DNA of 64,000 bases from Pyxidicoccus caerfyrddinensis. Its GTDB lineage: Bacteria; Myxococcota; Myxococcia; Myxococcales; Myxococcaceae. Positions 23,945-32,677 of this stretch are shown one piece after another (the stretch's first letter is position 1; the number at the start of each line of letters is the position of its first letter). The DNA lies in the NCBI RefSeq assembly GCF_010894405.1, contig NZ_JAAIYA010000009.1, positions 186,001 to 250,000 on the forward strand, read 5' to 3'. The notes beneath the pieces were generated by a model, which saw only the letters and a program-made list of their open reading frames with translations, did not search any database and was not told where the DNA came from. Both the position numbers and the translations under genes were made by a program.

Positions 23945-25564
23945 GTGTCACGACTTCTCGCCGCCCTCCTCGTCCTGTCCGCCCTGCCCGCCTCGGCCAG
24001 GGCTCCGAAGCTCACCCTGTTCATCAGCGTGGACGCGCTGGGCAGCGACCTGCTCCTGCGCAACCGTCCGCGCCTGACCGGCGGCCTGGGGAAGTTGCTC
24101 GACTCGGGGGCGTTCTACCCCTACGCGCGCTACGCCTACGCGGAGGCCCGTACTGCGCCGGGCCACGCCACGCTGGCCACCGGCGCGAACCCGTGGCGCC
24201 ACGGCATCGTGGACAACGACATCCATGACCGTGCCACGGACCAGAGCGTGCAGGCCTATACGGACCCGGCGTATCCCATCCTGGACGGCGTCACTGCCCC
24301 GACGTCGGACACCAGCCCCGGGAATCTGATGGCGGAGACGCTGGCGGACCGGCTGCGCATGTCCACGCAGGGCCGGGGCAAGGTGGTGGCGCTGTCGTTC
24401 AAGGCGCGCGCGGCGATTCCGCTGGCCGGGCGGCAGGGACAGGCGTGGTGGTTCGACGAGGCCACGGGGAAGCTGGTGACGAGCACCTGGTACGCGAAGG
24501 CGGTGCCCGCGTGGATGCAGGCGCTCAACGCGCGCAAGCTGGCGGACGCGGCCTTTGGCAAGACGTGGGAGTTGCTGCGTCCGCGCGCCGAGTACGCGGG
24601 CGAGGACGACCGCGCCGCGGAGCCGCCGAACCCCTACAACATGGGCCGCACGTTCCCCCATGCGCTCCACGGCGGGCTGAAGGCGCCGGGGCCCGCGTCG
24701 TACCGCGTCTTCGCCGTGTCGGCGCGCTCCCATGACCTGCTGGTGCAGGCGGCGAAGGCGGCGATGGAGGGCGAGGGCCTGGGCAAAGACGACGTGCCGG
24801 ACCTGCTCGCGGTGAGCTTCAGCGGCACGGACGCGGTCTTCCACGCCTTCGGCCCCACCTCGTGGGAGATGCAGGACACGCTGCTGCGGTTGGACCAGGC
24901 GCTGGGCGAGCTCATCACCGCCGCCGAGCGTGCGGCGGGAGGCAAGGCGAACCTGGTCATCGCGCTGTCGGCGGACCATGGGGGCGCGGAGCTTCCGGAG
25001 GCCTGGGTCCAGGCGGGCGTGCCCGCGGCGCGCATCCACCCGGTGGAGGTGGCCAAGGGGCTGGCCGAAGAGCTGCGTGCGAAGTTCGGCGCCGACGTGA
25101 CGGTGAAGATGATGGAGCTGGATGTGTACCTGGGCGGCAAGGCCCTGGAGTCGGGACAGGTGGATGGCGTGGCGGTGCGGCGCGCGGCGGCGGCGTGGCT
25201 GGCGAAGCAGCCCTTCACGGTGACGGCGGTGGCGAGGGACGACCTGGACACGGCCCCGGACGTCACGGGGTTGCTGGCGCCGTTGCGGCGCGGCTACTAC
25301 CCGCTGCGCAGCGGGGATGTCCTCTTCGTGTCGAAGCCCTTCCACGTGGTGAGCGACTACCCGCGCGGGACGAACCACGGCACGCCGTACGCCTACGACG
25401 TGCAGGTGCCCGTGGTGTTCGCGGGCCGGGGCGTGAAGCCGGGCCTGTACCGCCAGGAGATAGACCCGGTGGACGTGGCGCCCACGCTGTCCGCGCTCCT
25501 GGAGATGGGCATGCCCGCGTCGGCCGAAGGCAAGCCCCGCGCGGAGGCACTCTCGGGGCGGTGA
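23945..25564 (+). CDS. PafA-like alkaline phosphatase, exported
   Basis: A 539-residue member of the alkaline phosphatase superfamily. The Sec signal is VSRLLAALLVLSALPASARA. Metal and catalytic residues are in order: Asp in FISVDALGSDLLL, nucleophile Thr in EARTAPGHATLATGANP, Asp and His in VSFSGTDAVFHAFGP, DH in ALSADHGGAELP, and the last His in GTNHGTPYAYDVQVP. Length and motif order match PafA-type phosphate-irrepressible phosphatases, which cleave phosphate monoesters in the periplasm. The GTG at 23945 is chosen for its GGAGAGG ribosome site 8 bases upstream and because the signal peptide starts there. It stands alone, 68 bp after the Cys/Trp-motif gene. Confidence 0.9.
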   Translation: MSRLLAALLVLSALPASARAPKLTLFISVDALGSDLLLRNRPRLTGGLGKLLDSGAFYPYARYAYAEARTAPGHATLATGANPWRHGIVDNDIHDRATDQSVQAYTDPAYPILDGVTAPTSDTSPGNLMAETLADRLRMSTQGRGKVVALSFKARAAIPLAGRQGQAWWFDEATGKLVTSTWYAKAVPAWMQALNARKLADAAFGKTWELLRPRAEYAGEDDRAAEPPNPYNMGRTFPHALHGGLKAPGPASYRVFAVSARSHDLLVQAAKAAMEGEGLGKDDVPDLLAVSFSGTDAVFHAFGPTSWEMQDTLLRLDQALGELITAAERAAGGKANLVIALSADHGGAELPEAWVQAGVPAARIHPVEVAKGLAEELRAKFGADVTVKMMELDVYLGGKALESGQVDGVAVRRAAAAWLAKQPFTVTAVARDDLDTAPDVTGLLAPLRRGYYPLRSGDVLFVSKPFHVVSDYPRGTNHGTPYAYDVQVPVVFAGRGVKPGLYRQEIDPVDVAPTLSALLEMGMPASAEGKPRAEALSGR

Positions 25565-25632
25565 AGCGCGGGTGCTGGAAGGGCGGCGCTCCGGGTAGAG
25601 TGCGTCCGTCATCTCAGGAGGGGGATTTCGCC

Positions 25633-26805
25633 GTGCAACTCCACCGTGGAACCGTCGTTGCGGTGTGCATCGCAGGGCTCGGGCTCGCGGGCTGTGGAGA
25701 CGACACGGAAGCAGCCTGCGAAGACGGCAGCTCCGAGCCCCGCTGCATCGAGGAGCCCACTCCCGAGCCGGTGCGCCTCGTCTTCCCCAACGCGGTCCTC
25801 ATTCCCGGGCCAATGGGCCCACAGCAGCGCTCCATTCCCAATGACCCGAAGGACACGACCTTCGCCCGGGGGTACTTCTGGTTCGAGGGCAAGGCCGCGA
25901 ACGCCTACCGCTTCTCCTGCGTGTCCTCGATGAGCGCGTGCATCGTGACGGTCCATGACGGCAACGGGCAGGCCTTGCAGGCCATCTCCGGTGGCGGCCC
26001 GGATGGCACCGCCATCGCGACCTTCTGGAACCCGCGGCAGGAGAAGGTCTACATCGAGCTGAAGGCCCGGGACTTCGGCGCGGGCGCCCCGGTGACCTGG
26101 TCATTCGAGGACCTCGGTCCGGACGACCGTTCCAATGATTCCCAGGGCTCCATCGCGGGCACCCTGGGCACTTCCCTCTCGGGGCGGTTCGACTACCCGT
26201 GGGACGCCGACGTCATCCGGTTCGACCTCCTCGGCAGCCACTACTACAAGTCCACCTGCCAGAGCCCGGCGCCGCTGGACTGCCGGGTCTACGTCGGCCA
26301 CGAGTACCAGGCCCTCCAGCAGTATGGCCTCCGGCCCACCTATGTCCGCACGTTCAGCTCGGGAACGTTCTTCTTCTCCCTCAATGTCTCCGGGGACGGA
26401 GTCGGGGCGTGGAGCCACCAGCTCGAAGACATGGGCGCGGATGACCGGAGGAACACGGCGGAGTTCGCGGACGAGCTGAAGCTCCCCTCGGCCCCCATCC
26501 ACGGACGCATCGAGGTGCCCGTCGACACGGACACCTTCCGCTTCACACCGGCCAGCACCGACTCGCGGTATCGCTTCGCGTGTGAGCTGGCCGCGGATGG
26601 CCAGCCCTGGGGCATCGAGCTGCGGGACGCGAACGACATGGGCCTGGCAACCGCGTCCCTCGAGCCCGGCAAGCCGAGCGCCCTGACCTTCACTCCCCCT
26701 CGAGGTCAGCGCTTCGCCATCGCCGTCTCCGCCGGCGGCAACGCGGACCGGATGGGGGACTACACCTGCCAGCTCGAAGACCTGGGGCCTGACGCGGGCG
26801 GGTGA
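25633..26805 (+). CDS. Lipoprotein with pre-peptidase-like beta domains
   Basis: A 390-residue lipoprotein (lipobox LAGC, Cys21). The mature part has three similar units of roughly 100 residues, each ending in an acidic FEDLGPDD, LEDMGADD or LEDLGPD sequence, and each containing a D-x-D-x-F/I-R-F pattern (DADVIRFDLLG, DTDTFRFTP). This resembles bacterial pre-peptidase C-terminal (PPC)-type beta-sandwich repeats used as binding modules on secreted proteins. No enzyme domain is present. The GTG start has AGGAGGGG nine bases upstream. It probably binds a surface or extracellular ligand. The family call is by eye. Confidence 0.72.
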   Translation: MQLHRGTVVAVCIAGLGLAGCGDDTEAACEDGSSEPRCIEEPTPEPVRLVFPNAVLIPGPMGPQQRSIPNDPKDTTFARGYFWFEGKAANAYRFSCVSSMSACIVTVHDGNGQALQAISGGGPDGTAIATFWNPRQEKVYIELKARDFGAGAPVTWSFEDLGPDDRSNDSQGSIAGTLGTSLSGRFDYPWDADVIRFDLLGSHYYKSTCQSPAPLDCRVYVGHEYQALQQYGLRPTYVRTFSSGTFFFSLNVSGDGVGAWSHQLEDMGADDRRNTAEFADELKLPSAPIHGRIEVPVDTDTFRFTPASTDSRYRFACELAADGQPWGIELRDANDMGLATASLEPGKPSALTFTPPRGQRFAIAVSAGGNADRMGDYTCQLEDLGPDAGG

Positions 26806-27023
26806 AGCAGTCCGGGCGAAGGCGCGGAGGTCACCGGGGGCCGCAGGTACGCGCTGCGCACCGACCTCATGTATCGGCGTGTTGGAGCATGACGAAGCAG
26901 CGGCACCTGAGCGTGTGAGCCCTGCCGGAATCATCGTGCAATCCGGGTGAGGGAAATGAGCAGCGAGGTTCGTTCCGGGAGTGAGGGCGACTCGACGCCC
27001 CTTGAACCTCCGGAGCTCCTTCC
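26806..27023. other. Intergenic region, no feature seen
   Basis: 218 bp between two co-directional genes for exported proteins. It should hold the promoter of the next gene. I see no strong hairpin, repeat or small gene. Confidence 0.3.
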
Positions 27024-28133
27024 GTGCCTGTCTCCATCCGTTCCCTGAACCTGTCCCTCGCCGCCGCGCTCTCGCTGGCGGCGCTCGTCCCCGCCGGGGC
27101 GGCGACGTCCACGCCTCTCGTGGCCACCACGCCCGTCCGCGCCGTGGAAGTCGCCCGCGTCACCGGTGAGCGAGGCAACTCCGTCGCCTGGCTGGAGAAC
27201 GCCGAGGGTGGCGTGGACCTCGCCATCGAGGTGACCCCACCCACCCGACCGCTCGTCGCGGCGGAGTTCATCGAGAAGCACACTCCGGGCGAGGTGTTCC
27301 TCGCGGTGGCCCCGCCCCGCATGGAGCTTCCTCCCGCGCTCGCGCGGCGTGAGGAGGCGTTGCTCAGGGTCGCTGACGCGCGGCGGGCGAGCCTCCAGCG
27401 GGAGAACGAGGAAGCACTCGCGAAGCTGCCGCTCGTGGACGTGTCGACGTCGTCGTCACTCACGGCCGGCTGCTCGGACTCGTTCCGCGCGGCGGTGGGA
27501 AATGTCTACGGGAGCCCGTCCTGCGGCCAGGCCGGCCTCGCTGTCATCGAGGCCGTGTACTCGGGCGGAGACACCTACTGCACCAGTGGCTGCGACTACA
27601 CGCTCGGGGCCCAGGACAAGGGCTCCTGCGTCCCGGCCCTCAAGTCGTGCGACATCGTGGAGGGCTCGACGCTGCTCTACCGCCTGCGCACCACGACCAA
27701 GGGCAGTCCGGTGATGAGCCACAAGGGGCACGGGGCGCACTTCGGCGTCGCCAACTGCTCCGGCGACGGCCCGGTCGTGTTCAAGTTCCAGCGGGGCGCG
27801 AACGTGTACACGTATCAGGTGGGCGTCGGCGGCATGCTCCACTACTACACGGGCCTCTTGTCGCTCGCGCCGGCGTCCGCGAAGGACTTCGTCGCCTACG
27901 GGAGCTGGGACAATGGCACGCCGCCCAGCGGGTCGACGTACCTGGACAACTACATCACCGTCGAGAACAACAGCGGCACGGACGACCGGGTGATTGCCTG
28001 CGGCGACATCCAGGTGAGCTACGAGATGAATGACGTCTCGTCCCCGACCTGCCACGGCTCCGGCATCTCGCTGTGCCATGGCTCGGACTGCGACAGCGCC
28101 TGCTTCAACTGCGTCGGCGGCAGCTGCGGCTGA
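27024..28133 (+). CDS. Secreted protein, unknown function, Cys-rich C-terminus
   Basis: A 369-residue protein with a Sec signal (SLAAALSLAALVPAGAA). Residues 30-145 form a propeptide-like region with charged helices (ARREEALLRVADARRASLQR). From SSSLTAGCSDSF onward it is rich in Gly, Ser, Tyr and Cys, with about 15 cysteines, and ends in a tight cluster, CHGSDCDSACFNCVGGSCG. This layout, N-terminal prodomain then disulfide-rich mature part, suits a secreted effector or enzyme, but no catalytic motif is recognised. The GTG at 27024 has GGAG 8 bases upstream. It converges on the LETM1-like gene with 9 bp between stops. Confidence 0.75.
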   Translation: MPVSIRSLNLSLAAALSLAALVPAGAATSTPLVATTPVRAVEVARVTGERGNSVAWLENAEGGVDLAIEVTPPTRPLVAAEFIEKHTPGEVFLAVAPPRMELPPALARREEALLRVADARRASLQRENEEALAKLPLVDVSTSSSLTAGCSDSFRAAVGNVYGSPSCGQAGLAVIEAVYSGGDTYCTSGCDYTLGAQDKGSCVPALKSCDIVEGSTLLYRLRTTTKGSPVMSHKGHGAHFGVANCSGDGPVVFKFQRGANVYTYQVGVGGMLHYYTGLLSLAPASAKDFVAYGSWDNGTPPSGSTYLDNYITVENNSGTDDRVIACGDIQVSYEMNDVSSPTCHGSGISLCHGSDCDSACFNCVGGSCG

Positions 28134-28142
28134 CCGTCCGCC

Positions 28143-29522
28143 TCACCCTACCTCGCGCTCCGGAATGAGCTCGTCGTTGTCCGCCTCGACGGGCTCCTCT
28201 TCCTGGAACGAGCTGGGCAGCAGGCTGAAGGGCAGCACCTTCGTCAGGGCCGCCAGCAGCAAAAACCCACCCGGCGCCGCGAAGATGGCGAGCGCCGGAA
28301 TCGCCTTCGCCACGTCGATGAGCTGCGCACGCATCCGCTTGCGCTCCTCACCCGTCAGCTTCTGCCGCCGCGCCGCCTTCGTCAGCAGCACCGCCAGGTC
28401 CCCCGTCTCGCGGACCTCCTGCATGAGCCGGTGGAAGTTCTTCTCCAGCGTCTCCTGCATCCCAGCCACCATGTCCTCACCCATGGCACCCGCCGCGTCC
28501 GTCACCGTGAAGACGTCCACCAGCGAGCGGTGCTGGGCGTAGAACTCCGCCATCTCCAGCTCCAGCCGGTGCAGCTCCTCCTTCGGCACGTGGAGCGCGT
28601 CCGCCAGCTCGGTGATGAAGACGCGCTCGCGCCGCGTGCGCCGGCCGTCCACCAGCGCCGCCAGCAGCGTCTGCTCCAGCAGGAAGTGCCGCATGTCCAC
28701 GCTGCGCACCTGCTTCACCACGTCGCGCACCGAGCGCCGCCGCTCGAAGGACTGCTTCACCGCCGCCTTCAGCTCCGACTCCATGGCGTCCGGCAGGCGC
28801 AGGTCCTCCACCTGCCGCAGAATCGCCCGGCGCGCGGGCGGTCCGGGCAGGCGGTCCACGCACGCCAGCCCCGTCAGCACGTCCACCAGCAGCGCCTTCT
28901 GCTTCGCCGCGAAGTCCAGCCGCCGCTGCGCGCGCTCGCGCTGGAACCGCCCGGTGGAGAAGTAGTCAATCGCCTGCCGGCAGAACAGCTGCGCGTCCGC
29001 GTACTGCGCGCCGTTGTGCAGCACCAGCCCGTACACCGGGTCGCCCGCCAGCGTCGGCTCGCGCTTGCGCAGCGCCGCCTCCACCTTCCCCGCCAGCCGC
29101 TTCGGCACCGGCTTCCCAGCCGCCAGACACTTGTCGAGCGCCACCGCCAGGTCCAGCTCCCCGGTCAGCACCGCGAACAGCAGCAGGAGCTGCTCCCCGC
29201 GAGGCCCCGCCGGAGCCCCCACCAGGTGCGCCACGTCCAGCGCCAGCCGCGCCAGCGTCTTCACCACCGCGCGGAAGAGCTGCTCCTCCAACGCCCGCGC
29301 CTGGAACTCCGTGGGGGCGCCCGTGTCCTCCGGCATGGGGGCGTCCGCGGGGGTGCCATACAGGAGCCCGCTGGCGCGCAGCGTGCGGCGCAGGTACGCG
29401 CGGGCGCGGGCACGGCCAGACCCCAGCGGCGCGGCGGACGGCTCCAGCGAGGGCGCGCTCGCGGAGGCCATCGCCTCGTCCAGGAGCGGGAGCAACCATC
29501 CCGCCTTGCTGAAGTCCAACAC
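28143..29522 (-). CDS. LETM1-like membrane protein with TerB-like middle
   Basis: A 459-residue protein. The C-terminal region (about residues 385-435: LTGEERKRMRAQLIDVAKAI, then a hydrophobic segment with FAAPGGFLLLAALTKVLPFSLLPSSF) matches the signature of LETM1 proteins, whose core reads P-x-FLLLP...LLPNMLPSTF. A TerB-like helical region (about 245-330: LLEQTLLAALVDGRRTRRERVFITELADALHVPKEEL) precedes it. In mitochondria LETM1 supports K+/H+ or Ca2+ exchange; in bacteria the role is unknown. The protein is mostly soluble, with one C-terminal membrane anchor, and is rich in long helices. It is followed at its 3' side by a convergent gene. The family assignment rests on the C-terminal motif. 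Confidence 0.7.
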   Translation of the reverse strand: MLDFSKAGWLLPLLDEAMASASAPSLEPSAAPLGSGRARARAYLRRTLRASGLLYGTPADAPMPEDTGAPTEFQARALEEQLFRAVVKTLARLALDVAHLVGAPAGPRGEQLLLLFAVLTGELDLAVALDKCLAAGKPVPKRLAGKVEAALRKREPTLAGDPVYGLVLHNGAQYADAQLFCRQAIDYFSTGRFQRERAQRRLDFAAKQKALLVDVLTGLACVDRLPGPPARRAILRQVEDLRLPDAMESELKAAVKQSFERRRSVRDVVKQVRSVDMRHFLLEQTLLAALVDGRRTRRERVFITELADALHVPKEELHRLELEMAEFYAQHRSLVDVFTVTDAAGAMGEDMVAGMQETLEKNFHRLMQEVRETGDLAVLLTKAARRQKLTGEERKRMRAQLIDVAKAIPALAIFAAPGGFLLLAALTKVLPFSLLPSSFQEEEPVEADNDELIPEREVG

Positions 29523-29692
29523 CGGTACACCCCCTCGACCGCCGCCGGCGGACCGGGAGCAGTGAGCTCCGGATGTAACCCAGTCGCTTTCTGGATTCCA
29601 CCCGGCCCGGGGACGGGTCCGTTCCCCATGAGTCAGCGGCCCAGAACCCGCGCTACTGGAGCGCCGCGGGGCCGCCGACCTGGGGAAATGGC

Positions 29693-30541
29693 CTACAGCG
29701 CGGTGGCCTTGCCGGGCTCCAGGTCCAGCACCTTGGCCGGGCCGCGCAGCGTCTTCAGCTCACCCCGCAGTGCGTCGGGGTTGCCCTGGAGCAGGGGGAA
29801 GGTGCCGTAGTGCATCGGGACGATGCTCTTCACCTTCAGCAGCCGCGCCGCCTGGGCGGCCTCCGCCGGGCCCATGGTGAAGTGGCCACCAATGGGCAGC
29901 ATGGCCACGGTGGGCTTGAACTGGGTGGCGATGAGCGACATGCCCTCGAAGGTGCCGGTGTCGCCCGCGTGGTACAGCGTGGGGCCGTTGTCGATGGCCA
30001 CCACGAACCCCAGCGGGGCGCCCGCGTACTGGGCGGCGGCCTTGGGGTCCGCCTGGTAGCTGCTCGAGTGCACCGCCTCAACCAGGTGGATGGTGGCGTC
30101 CTTCACCTTGAAGGTGCCGCCCGCGTTGGCGCCCACGGCCTGGGCCTCCGGCAGCCCGAGCAGGTTGATGAGCTCGAACGAGCCGAACACCTTCGCGCCC
30201 GTCTTCTGGGCCAGCGCCTTGGTCTCACCCACATGGTCGAAGTGGCCGTGGGTGACGAGGATGGCGTCCAGCGCTTCTGGCTGGGCCGCGCCCTGCGGAG
30301 CCTTGGGGTTGGTGAGCCACGGGTCGATGGCAATCACCGCGCCGCCCGGGGTGCGGACGATGAAGGCCGCGTGGCCCCACCACGTCACCTCCGTCTTCCC
30401 CTTCGTGGCCGCCGCCGGGGCCTTGGCGCCCGCCGCGGCCTTGCCCTGCGCCGGAGGAGCGGCCGGGGTGCCCTGCGCCGCCGCCGTCCCGCCGAGGGTC
30501 ATCAGCGCTCCCACCACCACTGCCATGAGCTGCGTCCGCAT
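29693..30541 (-). CDS. Exported metallo-beta-lactamase-fold hydrolase (UlaG-like)
   Basis: A 282-residue protein with a signal peptide (ALMTLGGTAAAQG) and an Ala/Pro/Lys-rich linker. It then has the UlaG-like metal-dependent hydrolase fold: TWWGHAAFIVRTPGG, IDPWLTNPKAP, THGHFDHVGE (the HxHxDH zinc motif), VEAVHSSSYQ, LYHAGDTG, LPIGGHFTMGPAEAA and a final MHYGTF. All metal ligands are present, so it should be active. Family members act on lactones, phosphodiesters or N-acyl lipids; the substrate is unknown. The export signal is notable, because most UlaG-like proteins are cytoplasmic. It is divergent from the Hsp90-like gene across 276 bp. Confidence 0.9.
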   Translation of the reverse strand: MRTQLMAVVVGALMTLGGTAAAQGTPAAPPAQGKAAAGAKAPAAATKGKTEVTWWGHAAFIVRTPGGAVIAIDPWLTNPKAPQGAAQPEALDAILVTHGHFDHVGETKALAQKTGAKVFGSFELINLLGLPEAQAVGANAGGTFKVKDATIHLVEAVHSSSYQADPKAAAQYAGAPLGFVVAIDNGPTLYHAGDTGTFEGMSLIATQFKPTVAMLPIGGHFTMGPAEAAQAARLLKVKSIVPMHYGTFPLLQGNPDALRGELKTLRGPAKVLDLEPGKATAL

Positions 30542-30817
30542 ATGTGTCCACTCCTGTGCGTCGAAGTTGTCGAGCTGCCGCCGTGGTGCCCTGGAGGCAC
30601 GCCACGTCCGGGCCGCCGCTTGTCACTTCCCGGGCGGCCACTCAAGGGGCTGGTGCTCCCGCCTGCTCCCCGGAGGACAGATGCTCCAGAGGAAGGAGCG
30701 GCTCAAGCTCGATTCGTCCGTCGACATGACGGGCACGCGGACAGCCGGAAGGACTCCCGGGCGCGCTGAGCTTCGTTCCCCGCCCGGGGCGGCCACGCGC
30801 TAACGTCCCCGGCCGCC
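30542..30817. other. Divergent intergenic region
   Basis: 276 bp between the exported hydrolase gene and the Hsp90-like gene. It should carry both promoters. A short GTGCC/GGCAC hairpin is present near 30581-30597; no heat-shock-type CIRCE element (TTAGCACTC-N9-GAGTGCTAA) is seen. Confidence 0.35.
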
Positions 30818-32677
30818 GTGGACCACCGATTCCAAGTCAGCCTCCGTGGGGTCATCGACCTCCTGTCGCACCATCTCTACAGCTCGCCAGGAGTCTATGT
30901 GCGCGAGCTGCTGCAGAACGCCACGGACGCCATCCGCGCGCGCCAGCTCCTGGAGCCCGGGCACGCGGGCACCGTCCGGCTGGAGCTGATGGAGAAGCAG
31001 GACGGCAGCCCGCCCACCCTCCTCTTCAGCGACGACGGCGTGGGGCTCACCGAGGACGAAATCCACCGCTTCCTCGCGACGATTGGCGAGTCCTCCAAGC
31101 GCGAGGAGGCCCTGGCCGCCCGCCGCAACGACTTCATCGGCCAGTTCGGCATCGGCCTGCTGTCGTGCTTCATGGTGTGCGACGAGCTGCTGGTGGTGAC
31201 GCGCTCGGTGCGCGGGGACGGACGCACGCTGGAGTGGCGCGGCCGGCATGACGGCACCTACGCCGTGCGGCAGTCCGAGCACCCGCTCGACAGGCCGGGC
31301 ACCCAGGTATTCCTGATGGCCCGCCAGGACATGACGGAGTGGTTCGCCCCGGAGCGCCTGCGCCACCTGGCCCGGCACTACGGCGGGCTGCTCCCCTTCC
31401 CCATCCAGCTCACCGCGGGCGACCGCACCGAGCAGCTCAACCCGGACGGCCCGCCCTGGCGCCGCGACTACGAGAGCGCGTCCGAGCGCCGCAAGGCGCT
31501 GCTGGCCTACGGGCGCGACGTGTTCGGCACGGACTTCATCGACTGCATTCCGCTGCACTCCACGGCGGGCGACGTGGACGGGGTGGCCTTCGTGCTGCCG
31601 GCGTCGCCGCACTTCAACGCGCGGCAGAAGCACCGCGTGTACCTCAAGCACATGCTGCTGTCGGAGAGCGCGGAGAACCTGCTTCCCGAGTGGGCCTTCT
31701 TCGTGAAGTGCGTGGTCAACGCCAACGCGCTGCGCCCCACCGCCAGCCGCGAGTCCTTCTACGAGGACGAGTCCCTCGCACTGGCCCGCGAGGCGCTGGG
31801 CCAGGGGCTGCGCACGTACCTGGTGGAACTGGCGCACGAGGACCCGCGCGCGCTGCAGCGGCTGATTGCCCTGCACGGGCTGAGCGTGAAGGCGCTGGCA
31901 TTGGACGACGACGACTTCTACAAGCTCGTCATCCACTGGCTCCCCTTCGAGACGTCGATGGGGGTGATGACGCTGGCGGACTACCGCCGCGCGCACCCGG
32001 TGGTGCGGTACACGCCCACGCTGGACGGCTTCCGGCAGGTGGCGCGGGTGGCCGGCGCGCAAGGGCTGTGCATCATCAACGCGGCGTACACGCACGACGC
32101 GGCGCTCTTGGAGAAGCTGCCGCACGTGGTGCCGGACGCGCAGGTGGAGCCCTTCTCCACGGCGGACCTGCCGCAGAGCTTCGAGGAGCTGACGCTGGAC
32201 GAGCGCGAGGCCGTCTTCCCGCTCCTGCGCATGGCGGAGCGCGTGCTGGCGCCATTCCGCTGCGGCGTGGTGGTGAAGAAGTTCTTCCCGGCGGAGGTGC
32301 CCACGCTCTACAGCTCGGACGCGGAGGGCGTCTTCCGGCGTGACGCCGAGCGGGCGCGCGAGGAGTCCGACGACCTCTATGCCGGAGTGCTCGACGGCGT
32401 CATGGCGGCGGCGGGCGGTGAGCCGGCGCAGTTGTGCTTCAACCTGCACAACCCGGTGGTGCGCCGGCTGGCGGCGGTGGCGGACCGGGAGGTGCTGAAG
32501 CTGTCGGTGGAGATGCTCTACGTGCAGGCGCTGCTGCTGGGACACCACCCGCTGAACGCGCAGGAGATGGCGCTGCTCAACCAGGGGCTCCTGGGCCTCA
32601 TCTCCGCGCAGCTCGGCGGCACGGGCGAGGGCGGCGAGGGTGGCGAGGACGGCGGCGGCTCGCGGGGGTTCCACTGA
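30818..32677 (+). CDS. Hsp90 family (HtpG-like) chaperone
   Basis: A 619-residue Hsp90-type protein. The GHKL ATPase domain is complete: Glu30 and Asn34 in YVRELLQNATDAI, FSDDGVGLTEDEI near residue 71, and the lid motif FIGQFGIGLLSCFMV near 107-121. The middle domain has ETLYLKH-type equivalents (HRVYLKHMLLSE; RPTASRESFYED), with the ATP-reaching Arg. The C-terminal region is diverged from canonical HtpG. This divergent subgroup is also seen in actinobacteria. The GTG at 30818 is the start. The stop overlaps the start of the helical-repeat gene (TGATG), so a matched partner protein is likely. The client is unknown. Confidence 0.92.
   Translation: MDHRFQVSLRGVIDLLSHHLYSSPGVYVRELLQNATDAIRARQLLEPGHAGTVRLELMEKQDGSPPTLLFSDDGVGLTEDEIHRFLATIGESSKREEALAARRNDFIGQFGIGLLSCFMVCDELLVVTRSVRGDGRTLEWRGRHDGTYAVRQSEHPLDRPGTQVFLMARQDMTEWFAPERLRHLARHYGGLLPFPIQLTAGDRTEQLNPDGPPWRRDYESASERRKALLAYGRDVFGTDFIDCIPLHSTAGDVDGVAFVLPASPHFNARQKHRVYLKHMLLSESAENLLPEWAFFVKCVVNANALRPTASRESFYEDESLALAREALGQGLRTYLVELAHEDPRALQRLIALHGLSVKALALDDDDFYKLVIHWLPFETSMGVMTLADYRRAHPVVRYTPTLDGFRQVARVAGAQGLCIINAAYTHDAALLEKLPHVVPDAQVEPFSTADLPQSFEELTLDEREAVFPLLRMAERVLAPFRCGVVVKKFFPAEVPTLYSSDAEGVFRRDAERAREESDDLYAGVLDGVMAAAGGEPAQLCFNLHNPVVRRLAAVADREVLKLSVEMLYVQALLLGHHPLNAQEMALLNQGLLGLISAQLGGTGEGGEGGEDGGGSRGFH

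Noticed and set aside
30542-30817. CIRCE heat-shock element ahead of the Hsp90-like gene
   Set aside because: No TTAGCACTC-N9-GAGTGCTAA-like sequence is present.
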